Numbered from the stretch's first letter, positions 21,863-37,895 are shown. The stretch: 64,000 nt of DNA from Pseudomonadota bacterium (GCA_029550345.1 JAKPHK010000061.1:1-64000), one strand, 5' to 3'. The notes: generated from the sequence alone by a model not told the origin. Numbers and translations: made by a program.

Positions 21863-22990
21863 ATGACTGCGCCGCGTTTCAATTTCTCCGTTTCCGCCAC
21901 CGATGGCAAGGCCCGAACCGGACTGATCCGGATGAAGCGCGGCGACATCCGCACACCGGCCTTCATGCCGGTCGGCACCGCCGCAACGGTCAAGGCGATG
22001 AAGCCCGAAAGCGTCCGGAAAACCGGTGCGGATATCCTGCTCGGCAATACCTATCATCTGATGCTACGGCCGGGTGCAGAGCGGGTCGCGCGGCTTGGCG
22101 GCCTGCACAGTTTCATGAACTGGGATCGCCCGATCCTGACCGACAGCGGCGGTTATCAGGTCATGAGCCTGTCTGACCTGCGCAAGATCACCGAAGAGGG
22201 CGTTACTTTCAAAAGCCACCTCGACGGATCGCGGCATTTGCTGACCCCCGAACGCTCGATGGAAATCCAGCGCCTGCTCGGCAGCGATATTGTCATGGCG
22301 TTTGACGAATGCCCGCGTGCCGACGCCCCGCACGAGGTGATCGAGAAATCGATGCGGATGTCGATGCGCTGGGCCGCGCGCAGCCGCGCCGGGTTCAATA
22401 GCGGTGAAGAGCACGCCGCCGGCGCGGCACTGTTCGGGATACAGCAGGGCGCGCTGGACGAGACGCTGCGCCGCGAAAGCGCCGATGCCTTGCGCGAGAT
22501 CGGCTTCGATGGCTATGCGATCGGCGGGCTGGCCGTGGGTGAGGGGCAGGAGGCGATGTTCGCCACGCTCGATTTCGCGCCGGATATGCTCCCGACCGAT
22601 CGCCCGCGCTATCTGATGGGAGTGGGCAAGCCCGATGATCTGGTCGGCGCGGTCGAGCGCGGGGTCGATATGTTCGACTGCGTCCTGCCCAGCCGTTCAG
22701 GCCGCAACGGGCAGGGATTTACCTGGAACGGCCCGGTCAACCTGCGCAACGCCCGCCACGCCGAGGATTCCGCCCCGCTCGACGAGCGCTGCCCTTGCGA
22801 CGCCTGCACCAGCTACAGCCGGGCCTATCTGCACCACCTGATCAAGAGTGGTGAGATCCTGGGCGCCATGCTGCTGACCGAGCACAACCTGACGTTCTAT
22901 CAGCAACTGATGGCCGGGATGCGCGATGCGATTGCCGAGCGCAGGTTTGCGGAGTTCGCCGCTGGGTTCAGGCGGGCCTATCTGGCCTAG
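21863..22990 (+). CDS. tgt: queuine tRNA-ribosyltransferase
   Basis: [61 protein letters not shown]. Confidence 0.97.
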   Translation: MTAPRFNFSVSATDGKARTGLIRMKRGDIRTPAFMPVGTAATVKAMKPESVRKTGADILLGNTYHLMLRPGAERVARLGGLHSFMNWDRPILTDSGGYQVMSLSDLRKITEEGVTFKSHLDGSRHLLTPERSMEIQRLLGSDIVMAFDECPRADAPHEVIEKSMRMSMRWAARSRAGFNSGEEHAAGAALFGIQQGALDETLRRESADALREIGFDGYAIGGLAVGEGQEAMFATLDFAPDMLPTDRPRYLMGVGKPDDLVGAVERGVDMFDCVLPSRSGRNGQGFTWNGPVNLRNARHAEDSAPLDERCPCDACTSYSRAYLHHLIKSGEILGAMLLTEHNLTFYQQLMAGMRDAIAERRFAEFAAGFRRAYLA

Positions 22991-23661
22991 TCGAACCCCA
23001 CAAACCGCGCAGCCTCTGCCACGCTCTTGCGCTCGGATACAACCGCATTGGCGGGGAAGCTGTCATCCGGCCAGCCTAGCGCGATGGCCTTCATGATAAC
23101 CTGATCGGCGGGAATTCCGGCGTGTTCGCGTACCACCGGGCTTTGCATGATCCCCTGGCTGTTGATCACGCAGCCAAGCCCGCGCGACCAGGCGGCGTTG
23201 ACCAGCGCCGTGGTAACCGCGCCGCAATCGAAGGCGGTATCGTCGCTATCGGCAAGGTCCTTGTCATAGCTGATGATCACGCAGACCGGGGCATCGAACT
23301 GGCGAAAGCCGCGCAGCACCCAGTCGAGCCGGGCCTCCTTGTCGTCGCGGGCGATCCCCATTGCTGCGAACAGCTGCTTGGCGACGCCGATCTGGCGTTC
23401 GCGGTGGACGCCTTCAAAGGCATGGCCAGTGCGAAATTCACGGCTGTGCGGCACGCCCGCCAGATTGCGTTCGGTGTTGCCGGCGCGGATCCGGTCAAGC
23501 GGCGCGCCGGTGATGACGTGGAAGTGCCAGGGCTGGGTGTTCATCGAGCTGGGGGAGCGCATGGCGAGGGCCAGAACCTCCTCGATCAGCTCGCGCGGGA
23601 CCGGCTTGTCCAGATAGCCGCGGATCGACCGGCGCCCCAGCACGACATCATCATATTCCAT
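22987..23661 (-). CDS. nitroreductase family protein
   Basis: [47 protein letters not shown]; start could alternatively be 23688. Confidence 0.88.
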   Translation of the reverse strand: MEYDDVVLGRRSIRGYLDKPVPRELIEEVLALAMRSPSSMNTQPWHFHVITGAPLDRIRAGNTERNLAGVPHSREFRTGHAFEGVHRERQIGVAKQLFAAMGIARDDKEARLDWVLRGFRQFDAPVCVIISYDKDLADSDDTAFDCGAVTTALVNAAWSRGLGCVINSQGIMQSPVVREHAGIPADQVIMKAIALGWPDDSFPANAVVSERKSVAEAARFVGFD

Positions 23662-23689
23662 TCGGCTCTCCCAGACCTGTCCGCCCATG

Positions 23690-23705
23690 TTAATCGTGCG
23701 ATTAA
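23690..23705. promoter_or_regulatory. palindrome TTAATCGTGCGATTAA, candidate operator for the nitroreductase
   Basis: Perfect 7-bp arms with 2-nt centre; matches two other palindromes in the window. Confidence 0.6.
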
Positions 23706-23716
23706 GTCATGCAAAC

Positions 23717-23743
23717 AAAAAGGGCGGCCCGCGAAGGCCGCCC
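23717..23743 (-). terminator. rho-independent terminator of rpsD
   Basis: On minus strand GGGCGGCC-ttcgcg-GGCCGCCC-TTTTTGTTT directly after rpsD. Confidence 0.85.
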
Positions 23744-23768
23744 GTTTTGTGGTCCGAATGGAGCCGGA

Positions 23769-24383
23769 TCAGCGCGAATAGAATTCGACGACCAGGTTCG
23801 GTTCCATCTTCACCGGATAGGGCACTTCATCCAGCGTGGGGACGCGGACGAAAGTGATCTTGTCGGTGCCGTCGGCCGCGACGTAATCGGGCACTTCGCG
23901 TTCCGGCAGGCTCTGCGCTTCGGCGATGAGGGCCATTTCCTTGGCCTTCTTGCCCAGGCTGATCACGTCGCCGGGACGCACGCGGCGGCTGGCGATGTTG
24001 CACTTCACGCCGTTCACATAGATGTGGCCGTGCGAAACGATCTGGCGGGCCGAGAAGATGGTCGGCGCGAACTTGGCGCGATATACGACCATGTCCAGGC
24101 GCTGTTCGAGCAGGCCGATCAGGTTCTGACCGGTATCGCCCTTCATCTTCGACGCTTCCTGATAGGTGCGCTTGAACTGCTTTTCGGTGACGTCGCCGTA
24201 GTAGCCCTTGAGCTTCTGCTTGGCGCGCAGCTGAATCCCGAAGTCCGACAGCTTGCCCTTGCGGCGCTGACCGTGCTGGCCGGGGCCATAGGAACGACGG
24301 TTGACCGAGCTCTTCGGACGACCCCAGATGTTTTCGCCCATCCGGCGGTCAATTTTATACTTCGACGCATTGCGCTTCGACAT
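23769..24383 (-). CDS. rpsD: 30S ribosomal protein S4
   Basis: [21 protein letters not shown]...[15 protein letters not shown]. Confidence 0.97.
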   Translation of the reverse strand: MSKRNASKYKIDRRMGENIWGRPKSSVNRRSYGPGQHGQRRKGKLSDFGIQLRAKQKLKGYYGDVTEKQFKRTYQEASKMKGDTGQNLIGLLEQRLDMVVYRAKFAPTIFSARQIVSHGHIYVNGVKCNIASRRVRPGDVISLGKKAKEMALIAEAQSLPEREVPDYVAADGTDKITFVRVPTLDEVPYPVKMEPNLVVEFYSR

Positions 24384-24538
24384 GGCGCGTCCTGTCCTTC
24401 AATTTGCATGGCCGGCAACCTTGCCTGCCTTCTGGTCCGGAACCGCACCATTCCGCCAGTTGCGGAATGCGAGCCAAGCTTCACCGGAGTGCCCGCTCAA
24501 TTGCGAAGGCGCGCCTTTGGCCGCAGACGCGCGGAAAG

Positions 24539-25285
24539 TCAACCCTTTGGGTCGGGATCGCGGGGGCCTTTGCCAAGCGCGGAAAGAACCCCGCGCATGG
24601 TCCGTACCTCAAGGTGGTTCCAGCCCGGCTTGGTCAGCATATTGCGCAAGGTCCGCCGGGTCGCGGCGGCGCGGCTTTCGGGGCGGAAATAGCCGGTCGG
24701 TTGCAGCAGGTTTTCGAGCTGGACGATCATCCCTTCCAGCTCTTCCTGCGGGGCGGGAGGCAGCAGCTCTTCTACCGTGGGCTGTTCAAGCGCGGCGTGT
24801 TTTGACCATTCATAGGCCAGCAGGATTACCGCCTGAGCCAGGTTGAGCGATCCGAATTCCGGGTTGATCGGCACGGTCACAATCGCGCGGGCAAGGGCAA
24901 CATCGTCGGTTTCCAGGCCCGAACGCTCGGGGCCGAAGACATAGGCGCTGCGTCCCGGCTCACTGTGCACCGCACGTGCAGCCTCCTCAGGGGTCAGCAC
25001 CGGCTTGGTCACGCCGCGCTTGCGCACGGTGGTGGCATAGACATTGGCGCAATCAGCCACTGCATCGGCCAGGGTTTCATGAACCGCCGCCTTTTCCAGC
25101 ACCACGTCCGCCCCGGCTGCGGCAGGACCGGCGCTGGGATTGGGCCAGCCGTCACGCGGGCTCACCAGCCGGAGCTCGACCAGCCCGAAATTGAGCATTG
25201 CGCGGGCCGCCTTGCCGATATTCTCACCCAGTTGCGGACGAACCAGGACGATGACGGGTTTGGCTGTATCAATTTTTGCCGGCAT
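24539..25285 (-). CDS. TrmJ/TrmH-type SpoU RNA methyltransferase
   Basis: [56 protein letters not shown]. Confidence 0.88.
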   Translation of the reverse strand: MPAKIDTAKPVIVLVRPQLGENIGKAARAMLNFGLVELRLVSPRDGWPNPSAGPAAAGADVVLEKAAVHETLADAVADCANVYATTVRKRGVTKPVLTPEEAARAVHSEPGRSAYVFGPERSGLETDDVALARAIVTVPINPEFGSLNLAQAVILLAYEWSKHAALEQPTVEELLPPAPQEELEGMIVQLENLLQPTGYFRPESRAAATRRTLRNMLTKPGWNHLEVRTMRGVLSALGKGPRDPDPKG

Positions 25286-25730
25286 CGCGCACCGTGCTGG
25301 CAAATTCCTCGAAATCCTTGGCATCGGTGAAGTCGCGATATACGCTGGCGAAGCGGATATAGGCCACGCTATCAAGTGCGCGCAGCCCTTCCATCACCAT
25401 TTCGCCGATCGCCTTGGCCTGCACTTCGCTTTCACCCAGCGTTTCGATCTGGCGCTGGATGCCGGAAACGAGTTGATCGAGCCGTTCCTGGGGTATGCCG
25501 CGCTTGCGGCTGGCGAGGGCAACCGACTGGTCGATCTTGCTGCGATCAAAGGTTTCGCGCGTGCCATCGCTTTTTACCACGGTGATTTCGCGCAGCTGGA
25601 CCCGTTCGAAGGTGGTGAAGCGCGCGCCGCAGCCATCACACTGGCGGCGGCGGCGGATCGCGGTGTTGTCCTCGGTCGGGCGCGAATCCTTTACCTGGCT
25701 GCTTTCAAAGGCGCAGAACGGGCAGCGCAT
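25269..25730 (-). CDS. nrdR: transcriptional regulator NrdR
   Basis: [46 protein letters not shown] zinc ribbon and ATP-cone. Confidence 0.96.
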   Translation of the reverse strand: MRCPFCAFESSQVKDSRPTEDNTAIRRRRQCDGCGARFTTFERVQLREITVVKSDGTRETFDRSKIDQSVALASRKRGIPQERLDQLVSGIQRQIETLGESEVQAKAIGEMVMEGLRALDSVAYIRFASVYRDFTDAKDFEEFASTVRDAGKN

Positions 25731-25931
25731 TCAGGGGCGCAGCCGCTTGTAAAAGGCAATGCCCGCGCCGATCGCAAGGCCGGCCGGAATGGTGAGAACC
25801 GGCAGCAGCAGCTCGGCCACCGCACCCACAGCCGCGCCGGTCAGCACCGGCTTGGTCGAGGGGTGGGCCATGCCTTCCTTCGCCATCCCGCCCAGCTCGA
25901 CCTTGGCGTCTTCGATGAAGTCGTCGCTCAT
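25731..25931 (-). CDS. small hypothetical membrane protein
   Basis: 66 aa, two hydrophobic segments, abutting nrdR and glyA on the same strand. Confidence 0.5.
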   Translation of the reverse strand: MSDDFIEDAKVELGGMAKEGMAHPSTKPVLTGAAVGAVAELLLPVLTIPAGLAIGAGIAFYKRLRP

Positions 25932-25934
25932 GAT

Positions 25935-27230
<1,296 letters not shown>

Positions 27231-27244
27231 CGGTGGCGGTACCT

Positions 27245-27682
27245 TCAGATCTGGGGGTGGGACAGTTTGTCGACGCGCGGGCCATGTCGCCCGCCGCCGA
27301 ATTCGGTTGAAAGGAAAGCATCAAGGCAGGCCTTGGCCATGTCCTCACCGGTCAGCCGGGCGCCCATGGCGATGCAATTGGCATCATTGTGTTCCCGTGC
27401 GAGAGCGGCAGAAAGCGGTTCGGAAACCAGCGCACAGCGGCAAGCCGGGTTGCGGTTGACCGCGATCGAGATGCCGATCCCGCTGCCGCACAGCGCCACG
27501 CCGAACTGCGCGGTGCCATCGGCGACCACTGCGGCGAGCCTGTAGCCATAATCGGGATAATCGACCCGGTCGGCGGTTTCCGGACCAAGGTCCGCAACCT
27601 CGTGGCCAAGGCCGATCAGATACTCGCGCAGGGCCGCCTTCAGGTCGATGGCGGCATGGTCGGATGCAATGGCGATACGCAT
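27245..27682 (-). CDS. rpiB: ribose 5-phosphate isomerase B
   Basis: [22 protein letters not shown]...[17 protein letters not shown]. Confidence 0.93.
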   Translation of the reverse strand: MRIAIASDHAAIDLKAALREYLIGLGHEVADLGPETADRVDYPDYGYRLAAVVADGTAQFGVALCGSGIGISIAVNRNPACRCALVSEPLSAALAREHNDANCIAMGARLTGEDMAKACLDAFLSTEFGGGRHGPRVDKLSHPQI

Positions 27683-27861
27683 GGAGGGGCACATAGGCGC
27701 AAGTCGCCGGGCTTGCCAGCCATCCTTCGCAATTTTCGACCGATGCGGCATGAACTGCCGGGAATCTTGCGGCCAGGGTTACGATGTTGAGGCGGTACCC
27801 GCCGCGAATCCGCCACAAGCGGGGCCCTGCTGCCAGGGTTGGACCGACCTGTCCTGCCAGG

Positions 27862-28439
27862 TCAATTCTTGCCCTTTTTCCTGTTCCGGTAGGCGATGAC
27901 CTCATCCATGGTTTCTTGCTGAAAGCTTTGCATGATCGGTTTGATGTCGGCCATATAGGCCTGATTGGCAGCAGCGACCGAGGGATCGGCGATCATCGAC
28001 ACCGACCGGGAGAAGTAGTGCTTTCCGGCAGGAGTCTTTGAAAACGCATTAATTTCGGTGAGTTCGGCGACGGAAAACTGCCGAACATAGGCGCAGGCCA
28101 TGGCATTGGCGATCGACGGCATGTGTTTGCGTACCACAGGCAAGACCCGCGTCGGGATGGATTTCATCTTCCGGTCGAAGATTGCTTCCAGCCCGGGATC
28201 AGAGATTTCCGGCGCTAGAGATTTTTCCATCTGCGAAAGGAGCGATTCCATCATCTCCTGCATCATCTTCTCGCTCTGCTCAGGCGGGATGATCGCGTGG
28301 ACGATTTCGATCGCCAGGCCGAAGGCGGCCGGATCGACCGGGCCTCCGACGCAGCTTTGCGGGCCGGTGATAACCTGGGCATGGGCGGGGCTGGCGGCAA
28401 GAGCCAGTGCAGCCGTGGCAATGGCGGTTGGCAAATATC

Positions 28440-28443
<4 letters not shown>
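27862..28443 (-). CDS. DUF2059-like exported protein
   Basis: Signal peptide; [25 protein letters not shown]. Confidence 0.7.
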
Positions 28444-30460
<2,017 letters not shown>

Positions 30461-30464
<4 letters not shown>

Positions 30465-32317
30465 TCCGCCGTTTTTTGTGTAGCCACCCCGTCAAGGGCG
30501 GCGGTCCGCGCGCTGGCCATTTGCCGCAAGCGCGCATCGAATTCCAGTTTTCTCTTCAACAGTCGCTGTTGTTCCGCATAGGCCCCTTCGGACAGGTCGC
30601 GCTCGAACCGCACGGTTGCCTCCGCCAGCGCCGCCTCAAGGGCCGGGCGCTCAACCAGCAGGCCGACTGCCTGGGCCAGACTTTCACCGGCCAAGGCGGG
30701 CTCCGCATCCGCGGCCAGAAAGGCGAACGGTAGCGAGGCATATTCCGCAGGGTTCGGGGCCACCAGTCCCCGCTGCGCCAATATGGTGGACAAATGTCCG
30801 GTTTCAAGCGCTTCGCCTTCATCCAGTGCATCGACCAGCACGGCAAAGCGCGGATCGGGCAGGTCGGCGTGGGCCAGGGCATCGCCGTGGATCGCGATCT
30901 GCTGCGGAAAACGCAGCAATCCGGCCAATACCGCCGCCGAAAGCGCGTCGCGCGAACCGGCGTTGCGGCGCAGCCGCGCGGCGATTTGCGGGTCGCTGCG
31001 CTGGACCTGCGCGGCGCGCGGGCCGGGGCGCCACTCGCGCTCAGGCCGCTTGGGAAAAGCAAAGGCCGAAAACCGGTCTGAAAGTTCGCGCCGGTACAGC
31101 GCCTGGATGTCCTTGTCGGCGATCGTATCGACATGGGCCATCAGCCGGGCTTTGAGACCTGCCTTGTCTTCGGGCGAGGTCAGCGGCTGGGCATCGCGCT
31201 CATGCTCCCACAACACGTCCAGCAGTGGCTTCGGCTCGGCCAGAAGCGCCTCCAGCGCGGCCACGCCATCGCGCTTGATCAGATCGTCGGGGTCCATGCC
31301 CGCTGGCATCCGCACGATTTTCAGACTGTGAGCCGGACGCAGCATCGGCAGGGCGCGGGTAATCGCCCGCATCGCCGCGCGTTGCCCGGCGGCATCGCCA
31401 TCGAAACACAGGATCGGGGTTTCGACCAGCCGCCACAGCATTTCAAGCTGCCGCTCGGTCAGCGCGGTGCCCATCGGGGCAACCGCCTCGTCAATTCCGG
31501 CCGCAGCAAGCGCGATGACGTCCATCTGCCCTTCGACCACCACGATCCGCCCTGTGTTGCGCGAGGCCGGACCGGCACGGTGCAGGTTGAACAGCGTCCG
31601 CCCTTTGTCGAACAGCGGGGTATCGGGCGAATTGAGGTATTTGGGCGCGTCCTTCTTGTCGGCATCAAGGATCCGCGCGGCAAAGCCGATAACCCGGCCG
31701 CGTATATCATGGATCGGCATGGTCAGCCGGTCACGAAAGCGATCGTAGGGTTCCTTGCCATCAACTGCGATCCGCATCCCGGCTTCGATCAGCATCGGCT
31801 CTTCGAACTGGCTGAGCGCAGTCTTTAGCGCCTGCCGCCCGGCGGGTGCATAGCCAAAGCCAAACCGTTCCATGGTGTGCGGATCGAACCGGCGCGATGC
31901 CAGATAGTCCCGCGCCCTGGCGCCGCCCGGCGTTTCCAGCTGGGCGCGGTAAAAGGCCTGGGCCGCTTCCATCACCTCGTTCAGGCCGGCCTGCTGTTCG
32001 GCCTTCTTCGCCGCGCGCGGATCGGGGGCGGGGATCTCCATCCCGGCTTCACTGGCCAGTTCCTTGACTGCGTCCATGAATGACAGGCCGCGCTGGTCGG
32101 TCATCCAGCGGATCACGTCGCCATGCGCCCCGCAGCCAAAGCAGTGGTAGAACCCCTTCTGGTCGTTGACGGTGAAGCTGGGGCTCTTCTCATTGTGGAA
32201 CGGGCAGCAGGCCTTGAACTCATGCCCCGCCTTGGTCAGCCGCGTGGTGCGCGAGATCACGCTGGAAAGCGTGATCCTCGCGCGCAGTTCATCCAGCCAT
32301 TGGGAGGAGAGACTCAT
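30461..32317 (-). CDS. dnaG: DNA primase
   Basis: [37 protein letters not shown] zinc-binding and TOPRIM. Confidence 0.96.
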
Positions 32318-32407
32318 TTTGCGTGTATCGCCTCGGGACGGGGCGTTGTCGAGGTGTCAGCGCGGCATTCGCGCGAACCATTCAGAACCTGGCTGAAGAA
32401 AGCAGTC

Positions 32408-32860
32408 TCAGCTCAGTGCCGCCTTCACCAGTCCGCTGGCCTTGCCCATGTCGATCTGCGTGCCGTGCTTCGCCTTCAGCGCGCCGACAACCTTGCCCAT
32501 GTCCTTCATGCCCGCAGCGCCCGTTTCAGCGATGATACCTGCGATCGCGGCCTTGACCTCGTCTTCGCTCATCATGGCGGGAAGGAATTCCTCGATCACG
32601 ACAAGTTCGGCCTTTTCGACGTCGGCAAGCTCCTGCCGTCCGCCCTGTTCGTAAAGCGTGATCGATTCGCGACGCTGCTTGGCCATTTTCTGAAGCACGT
32701 CCGTCACCAGCAGATCATCGTCCGGCACCTGGGCGGCGGTGCGCAGTTCGATGTCCTTGTCCTTGAGCTTGGCCAGGATCAGGCGGACAGCGGCTAGACG
32801 GGGCTTGTCACCGGCCTTCATGGCGGCAACCTGCGCGGCCTTGATGGTATCGCGAAGCAT
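32408..32860 (-). CDS. GatB/YqeY domain protein
   Basis: MLRDTIKAAQVAAMKAGDKPRLAAVRLILAKLKDKDIE; upstream of dnaG-rpoD. Confidence 0.9.
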   Translation of the reverse strand: MLRDTIKAAQVAAMKAGDKPRLAAVRLILAKLKDKDIELRTAAQVPDDDLLVTDVLQKMAKQRRESITLYEQGGRQELADVEKAELVVIEEFLPAMMSEDEVKAAIAGIIAETGAAGMKDMGKVVGALKAKHGTQIDMGKASGLVKAALS

Positions 32861-33007
32861 CGTTTTCCTTCGAAGTGGTTTGTCAGTTGGGGAAAGTTGG
32901 CCCTTAGCCCAAAGATTCCCGGATTGATAGGTTGACGCATGGGGGAGAGGGGTCTAGCCGCCGAGCCTTAGCGACATTGCTGGAACCCTGAATACGGAGC
33001 GCCCCAA

Positions 33008-34174
33008 ATGGCCGACGCCGCCCCTTCGTTTGCGCCGCAACCTGCGGGCGCGACGGGAGTCCTTGTGCTGGCCGATGGTCACGTGGCCTGGGGCCGTGGT
33101 TTCGGCGCCGAAGGCGCGCATGTCGGCGAAGTCTGCTTCAACACCGCGATCACCGGATATGAGGAGATCATGACCGATCCCAGCTATGCCGGGCAGGTTG
33201 TGACCTTCACTTTCCCGCATATCGGCAATGTCGGCGTGAATGAGGAAGACCTGGAAAGCCGCGTCGATGGCGCGCTGGGCTGCGTGGTGCGCGAAGATGT
33301 GACCGCGCCCAGCAATTTCCGCAGCGAAGGCACCTTCGGAGACTGGCTGGCGAAGAAGGGCAAGATCGGACTTTCGGGCGTGGACACCCGCGCGCTGACC
33401 CGCCGGATCCGGCTGTCCGGCGCGCCCAATGCGGTGATCGCGCACAGCAAGGACGGCAAGTTTGACCTCGCCGATCTGCTCCGCCGCGCGCAGGACTGGC
33501 CGGGGCTGGAAGGCATGGACCTCGCCCGCGTGGTCAGCCGGACTGCGCGGGAAGAGTGGGAAGGCGGCACCTGGACGCTGGGCAAGGGCTATGCCCGCAG
33601 CCCGCATACGCTGCGGCCGCATGTGGTGGCGATGGATTTCGGCGCCAAGGACAATATCTTCCGCAATCTGGTGAAGGCCGGGGCGCAAGTAACTGTAGTT
33701 CCAGGCAATACTTCGCTGGACGATGTGCTGGCATTGCACCCGGCGGGCGCGTTCCTGTCCAACGGGCCGGGCGATCCGGCGGCGACCGGGGCTTATGCCG
33801 TGCCGGTTATCCGGGGTCTGCTGGAGCGCGATATTCCGGTGTTCGGGATCTGCCTTGGCCACCAGATGCTGGCGCTGGCGGCAGGCGCGAAGACAGTGAA
33901 AATGCACCAGGGCCACCGCGGCGCGAACCACCCGGTCAAGCGGCTGGACGACGGTGTGGTAGAGATCACGTCAATGAACCACGGCTTCGCGGTCGATAAC
34001 ACCGCGCTGCCCGACAATGTGGTGGAAACGCACGTGTCGCTGTTCGATGGTTCCAACTGCGGCATCGCGATCAAGGGCAAGCGGGCGTTCGGGGTGCAAT
34101 ATCACCCTGAGGCGTCGCCGGGGCCGATGGATAGCTTTTATCTGTTCGAGCGGTTTGTGGGGATGTTGGGGTGA
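33008..34174 (+). CDS. carA: carbamoyl-phosphate synthase small subunit
   Basis: GVLVLADGHVAWGRGFGAEG...; class I amidotransferase FGICLGHQMLALAAGAKTVKM. Confidence 0.96.
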   Translation: MADAAPSFAPQPAGATGVLVLADGHVAWGRGFGAEGAHVGEVCFNTAITGYEEIMTDPSYAGQVVTFTFPHIGNVGVNEEDLESRVDGALGCVVREDVTAPSNFRSEGTFGDWLAKKGKIGLSGVDTRALTRRIRLSGAPNAVIAHSKDGKFDLADLLRRAQDWPGLEGMDLARVVSRTAREEWEGGTWTLGKGYARSPHTLRPHVVAMDFGAKDNIFRNLVKAGAQVTVVPGNTSLDDVLALHPAGAFLSNGPGDPAATGAYAVPVIRGLLERDIPVFGICLGHQMLALAAGAKTVKMHQGHRGANHPVKRLDDGVVEITSMNHGFAVDNTALPDNVVETHVSLFDGSNCGIAIKGKRAFGVQYHPEASPGPMDSFYLFERFVGMLG

Positions 34175-34554
34175 GGTCATCCCTGATCTGGATGGCAATA
34201 GGCTGCGCACTGAGCAGCGCAATATTTCTGCTTTCGGATTTCTTGATCAAGAATGACGAGAGCGAAAGTAAGCCCTACCTGATCGTCTGGGACAACCCGT
34301 CCATGCCTTATTCCGCCGAAGACAGGGCGGTTACGGATCGTGAGTTAGGAGCCAAACGAAGCGCCCGTATTGCTTACCAATGTGGCGCGAAATCGATGAC
34401 ACATCGGCCCGCGACGAGCGATGGGAAGGCCTCCATCACAATCAAGGCTGATGCGAGCAATGGCCCGGTTATCAACTGTGTCCAATTGCACGCGGAAAAG
34501 CGCGAAATCGATGTCAGATTCGTCTGGCTTACAGACCGTGAATTGATTTTCTGA
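34171..34554 (+). CDS. hypothetical protein with N-terminal TM anchor, between carA and carB
   Basis: GTG start overlaps the carA stop by 4 bp; [23 protein letters not shown] hydrophobic N-terminus. Confidence 0.55.
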   Translation: MRSSLIWMAIGCALSSAIFLLSDFLIKNDESESKPYLIVWDNPSMPYSAEDRAVTDRELGAKRSARIAYQCGAKSMTHRPATSDGKASITIKADASNGPVINCVQLHAEKREIDVRFVWLTDRELIF

Positions 34555-34565
34555 GCAGGAAAGAA

Positions 34566-37500
34566 ATGCCCAAACGCACTGACATCTCCTCGATCCTCGT
34601 CATTGGCGCCGGTCCGATTGTCATCGGGCAGGCGTGCGAGTTCGACTATTCCGGAACCCAGGCGATCAAGGCGCTGAAGGAGGAGGGGTACCGGGTGGTC
34701 CTGGTCAACTCCAACCCCGCCACGATCATGACCGATCCGGACATGGCCGACGCCACCTATGTCGAGCCGATCACGCCCGATGTCGTCGCCCGGATCATCG
34801 AGAAGGAGCGGCCTGACGCCGTGCTGCCGACGATGGGCGGGCAGACCGCGCTCAACACCGCGCTGGCGCTGTTCAATGATGGCACGCTGGAGAAGTTCGG
34901 GGTCAAGATGATCGGCGCCGATGCCGATGCGATCGACAAGGCCGAAGACCGCCAGCGCTTCCGCGAGGCGATGGACAAGATCGGGCTGGAATCGGCCCGC
35001 AGCGGCGTGGCGCATACGGTTGACGAGGCTTTTGCCGTGCTGGAACGCACCGGGCTGCCCTCAATCATCCGTCCCAGCTTTACCCTGGGCGGCACCGGGG
35101 GCGGGGTGGCCTATAACAAGGCCGAGTTTGAGGCGATTGTCCGCTCGGGCCTTGATGCCAGCCCCACCACCGAAGTGCTGATCGAGGAATCGCTGCTCGG
35201 CTGGAAAGAGTACGAGATGGAAGTCGTGCGCGATCGCAACGACAATGCCATCATCATCTGTTCGATCGAAAACGTCGATCCGATGGGGGTCCACACCGGC
35301 GATTCGATCACGGTCGCCCCGGCGCTGACCCTGACCGACAAGGAATACCAGATCATGCGCACGGCCTCGATTGCCGTGCTGCGTGAAATCGGCGTCGAAA
35401 CAGGTGGTTCGAACGTACAGTTCGCAGTCAACCCGAAGGACGGGCGGCTGATCGTGATCGAGATGAACCCGCGCGTTTCGCGTTCATCCGCGCTGGCATC
35501 GAAGGCCACCGGCTTCCCGATCGCCCGGGTCGCGGCCAAACTGGCGGTCGGCTATACGCTGGACGAGATCACCAACGAGATCACCGGGGCGACCCCGGCC
35601 AGTTTCGAGCCGACGATCGATTACGTGGTCACCAAGATCCCGCGCTTTGCCTTTGAAAAGTTCAAGGGTTCCGAGCCGCTGCTCTCCACCGCGATGAAAT
35701 CGGTCGGCGAAGTGATGGCGATCGGCCGTAACTTCAAGGAATCGGTCCAGAAGGCGCTGCGCGGGCTGGAAACCGGGCTTGATGGGTTCAACCGCGTGCT
35801 GGCGCTGGAAGGCGCGGGCCGCGATGCGGTGACCGCCGCGCTTTCGCAGCAGACGCCGGACCGGCTGCTGGTGATTGCTCAGGCGTTCCGCGAAGGCTTC
35901 ACGGTTGAGGAAGTCCAGGCGATCACCCATTTCGATCCCTGGTTCCTGCGCCACATTGCCGAAATCATCGCCGAGGAAGTGCGGATTCAGGAAGACGGCC
36001 TGCCGACCGACGCAGCCGGGCTGCGGCGTCTGAAAGCGATGGGCTTTTCCGACAAGCGGCTGGCGGTGCTGGCGGTGCGCGGGGTCGGCGTGGCCGGCGG
36101 ACTGGGCGAAACGCTGGCCGCGCGCTGTTCCGGGCTGCTCCACGATGCTCTGCGGGCGATGGCCGGGGCCACCACCGAGGAAGAGGTGCGGGCACTGCGC
36201 CACAAGCTGGGCGTCCACCCGGTGTTCAAGCGGATCGACAGCTGCGCGGCGGAGTTCGCTGCCGTCACGCCCTATATGTATTCGACCTATGAAGCCCCGC
36301 TGTTCGGCGCGCCGGAGTGTGAGGCGGAACCCAGCGACCGGCAGAAGATCGTGATTCTGGGCGGCGGCCCGAACCGGATCGGGCAGGGGATCGAGTTCGA
36401 TTACTGCTGCTGCCACGCCTGCTTCGCGCTCGATGAGGCGGGCTATGAAACGATCATGGTCAACTGCAACCCGGAAACGGTTTCGACCGACTACGATACC
36501 TCCGACCGGCTTTATTTCGAACCGCTGACCGGCGAAGACGTGCTGGAAATCCTGCGCACGGAGCAGCAGAACGGGACTCTGGTGGGTGTGATCGTCCAGT
36601 TCGGTGGGCAAACCCCGCTCAAGCTGGCGCAGATTCTGGAAGACGCCGGGATTCCGATCCTCGGCACCTCGCCCGATGCGATCGATCTGGCCGAGGACCG
36701 CGAGCGCTTTGCTGCGCTGGTCAACAAGCTGGGGCTGAAGCAGCCAGCTAATGGGATTGCCCGCAGCCGGGATGAGGCCGCTGCCGTGGCGGGCCGGATC
36801 GGTTATCCGGTGCTGATGCGGCCGAGCTATGTGCTGGGCGGGCGGGCGATGGAAATCGTCGATAGCGAAGCCCAGCTCGATGACTACATCGCCACCGCCG
36901 TCTCGGTTTCCGGGGATAGTCCGGTACTGATCGACCAGTATCTGCGCGATGCGGTGGAATGCGATGTCGATGCCCTGTGCGACGGCGAACAGGTCGTCGT
37001 GGCGGGCGTGATGCAGCATATCGAGGAAGCCGGGATCCATTCTGGCGACAGCGCCTGCACCCTGCCGCCCTACAGCCTGCCCGCCGAGATCATTGCCGAG
37101 ATGGAGCGTCAGGCCGAGGCGCTGGCGCTGGCGCTTGGCGTCAAGGGGCTGATGAACATCCAGTTCGCGGTGAAAGACGGCGAGGTTTACCTGATCGAGG
37201 TCAACCCGCGCGCCAGCCGGACCGTGCCGTTCGTCGCCAAGGCGATCGGGCAGCCGGTGGCCAAGATTGCGGCGCGGGTCATGGCCGGTGAAAAGCTCAG
37301 CACCTTCCCGCCGTTCAAGCGCGAGTTTGACTATATGGCGGTGAAGGAGGCGGTGTTCCCCTTCGCCCGGTTCCCCGGGGTCGATCCGGTGCTTTCGCCG
37401 GAAATGAAATCGACCGGTGAGGTGATGGGGATCGACAGCAACTTCCCGATTGCCTTTGCCAAGAGCCAGCTTGGCGCCGGTACGCGCCTGCCGGACGGCG

Positions 37501-37895
37501 GAGTGGCCTTCGTTTCGGTCAAGGACAGCGACAAGGCGGTGATCCTGCCTGCGGTCCGTCAGCTTATCGAACTGGGCTTCACCGTGATCGCGACTGGCGG
37601 GACCCAGCGCTATCTGGCGGAGGCCGGACTTCCGGTCGAACCGGTCAACAAGGTGGCCGAAGGGCGCCCGCACATCGTCGATCGGATCATCGATGGCGAC
37701 GTGACGCTGATCTTCAACACCACCGAGGGTTGGCAGAGCCTGAAGGATTCGCAGTCGATCCGTGCTTCGGCGCTGCATGGCAAGGTGCCCTATTACACCA
37801 CGGCGGCCGCTTCGGTCGCTGCGGCCCAGGCAATTGCTGCAATGCAAAAAACTGATCTTGAAGTGCGTTCATTGCAGGATTATTATAATATCTGA
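34566..37895 (+). CDS. carB: carbamoyl-phosphate synthase large subunit
   Basis: 1109 aa, two ATP-grasp halves; [30 protein letters not shown]. Confidence 0.97.
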   Translation: MPKRTDISSILVIGAGPIVIGQACEFDYSGTQAIKALKEEGYRVVLVNSNPATIMTDPDMADATYVEPITPDVVARIIEKERPDAVLPTMGGQTALNTALALFNDGTLEKFGVKMIGADADAIDKAEDRQRFREAMDKIGLESARSGVAHTVDEAFAVLERTGLPSIIRPSFTLGGTGGGVAYNKAEFEAIVRSGLDASPTTEVLIEESLLGWKEYEMEVVRDRNDNAIIICSIENVDPMGVHTGDSITVAPALTLTDKEYQIMRTASIAVLREIGVETGGSNVQFAVNPKDGRLIVIEMNPRVSRSSALASKATGFPIARVAAKLAVGYTLDEITNEITGATPASFEPTIDYVVTKIPRFAFEKFKGSEPLLSTAMKSVGEVMAIGRNFKESVQKALRGLETGLDGFNRVLALEGAGRDAVTAALSQQTPDRLLVIAQAFREGFTVEEVQAITHFDPWFLRHIAEIIAEEVRIQEDGLPTDAAGLRRLKAMGFSDKRLAVLAVRGVGVAGGLGETLAARCSGLLHDALRAMAGATTEEEVRALRHKLGVHPVFKRIDSCAAEFAAVTPYMYSTYEAPLFGAPECEAEPSDRQKIVILGGGPNRIGQGIEFDYCCCHACFALDEAGYETIMVNCNPETVSTDYDTSDRLYFEPLTGEDVLEILRTEQQNGTLVGVIVQFGGQTPLKLAQILEDAGIPILGTSPDAIDLAEDRERFAALVNKLGLKQPANGIARSRDEAAAVAGRIGYPVLMRPSYVLGGRAMEIVDSEAQLDDYIATAVSVSGDSPVLIDQYLRDAVECDVDALCDGEQVVVAGVMQHIEEAGIHSGDSACTLPPYSLPAEIIAEMERQAEALALALGVKGLMNIQFAVKDGEVYLIEVNPRASRTVPFVAKAIGQPVAKIAARVMAGEKLSTFPPFKREFDYMAVKEAVFPFARFPGVDPVLSPEMKSTGEVMGIDSNFPIAFAKSQLGAGTRLPDGGVAFVSVKDSDKAVILPAVRQLIELGFTVIATGGTQRYLAEAGLPVEPVNKVAEGRPHIVDRIIDGDVTLIFNTTEGWQSLKDSQSIRASALHGKVPYYTTAAASVAAAQAIAAMQKTDLEVRSLQDYYNI

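Noticed and set aside
35484-37847. 787-aa minus-strand ORF antisense to carB
   Set aside because: Mirror frame of a clear carB gene in high-GC DNA; Arg/His/Asp-rich low-information translation with no recognisable domain.
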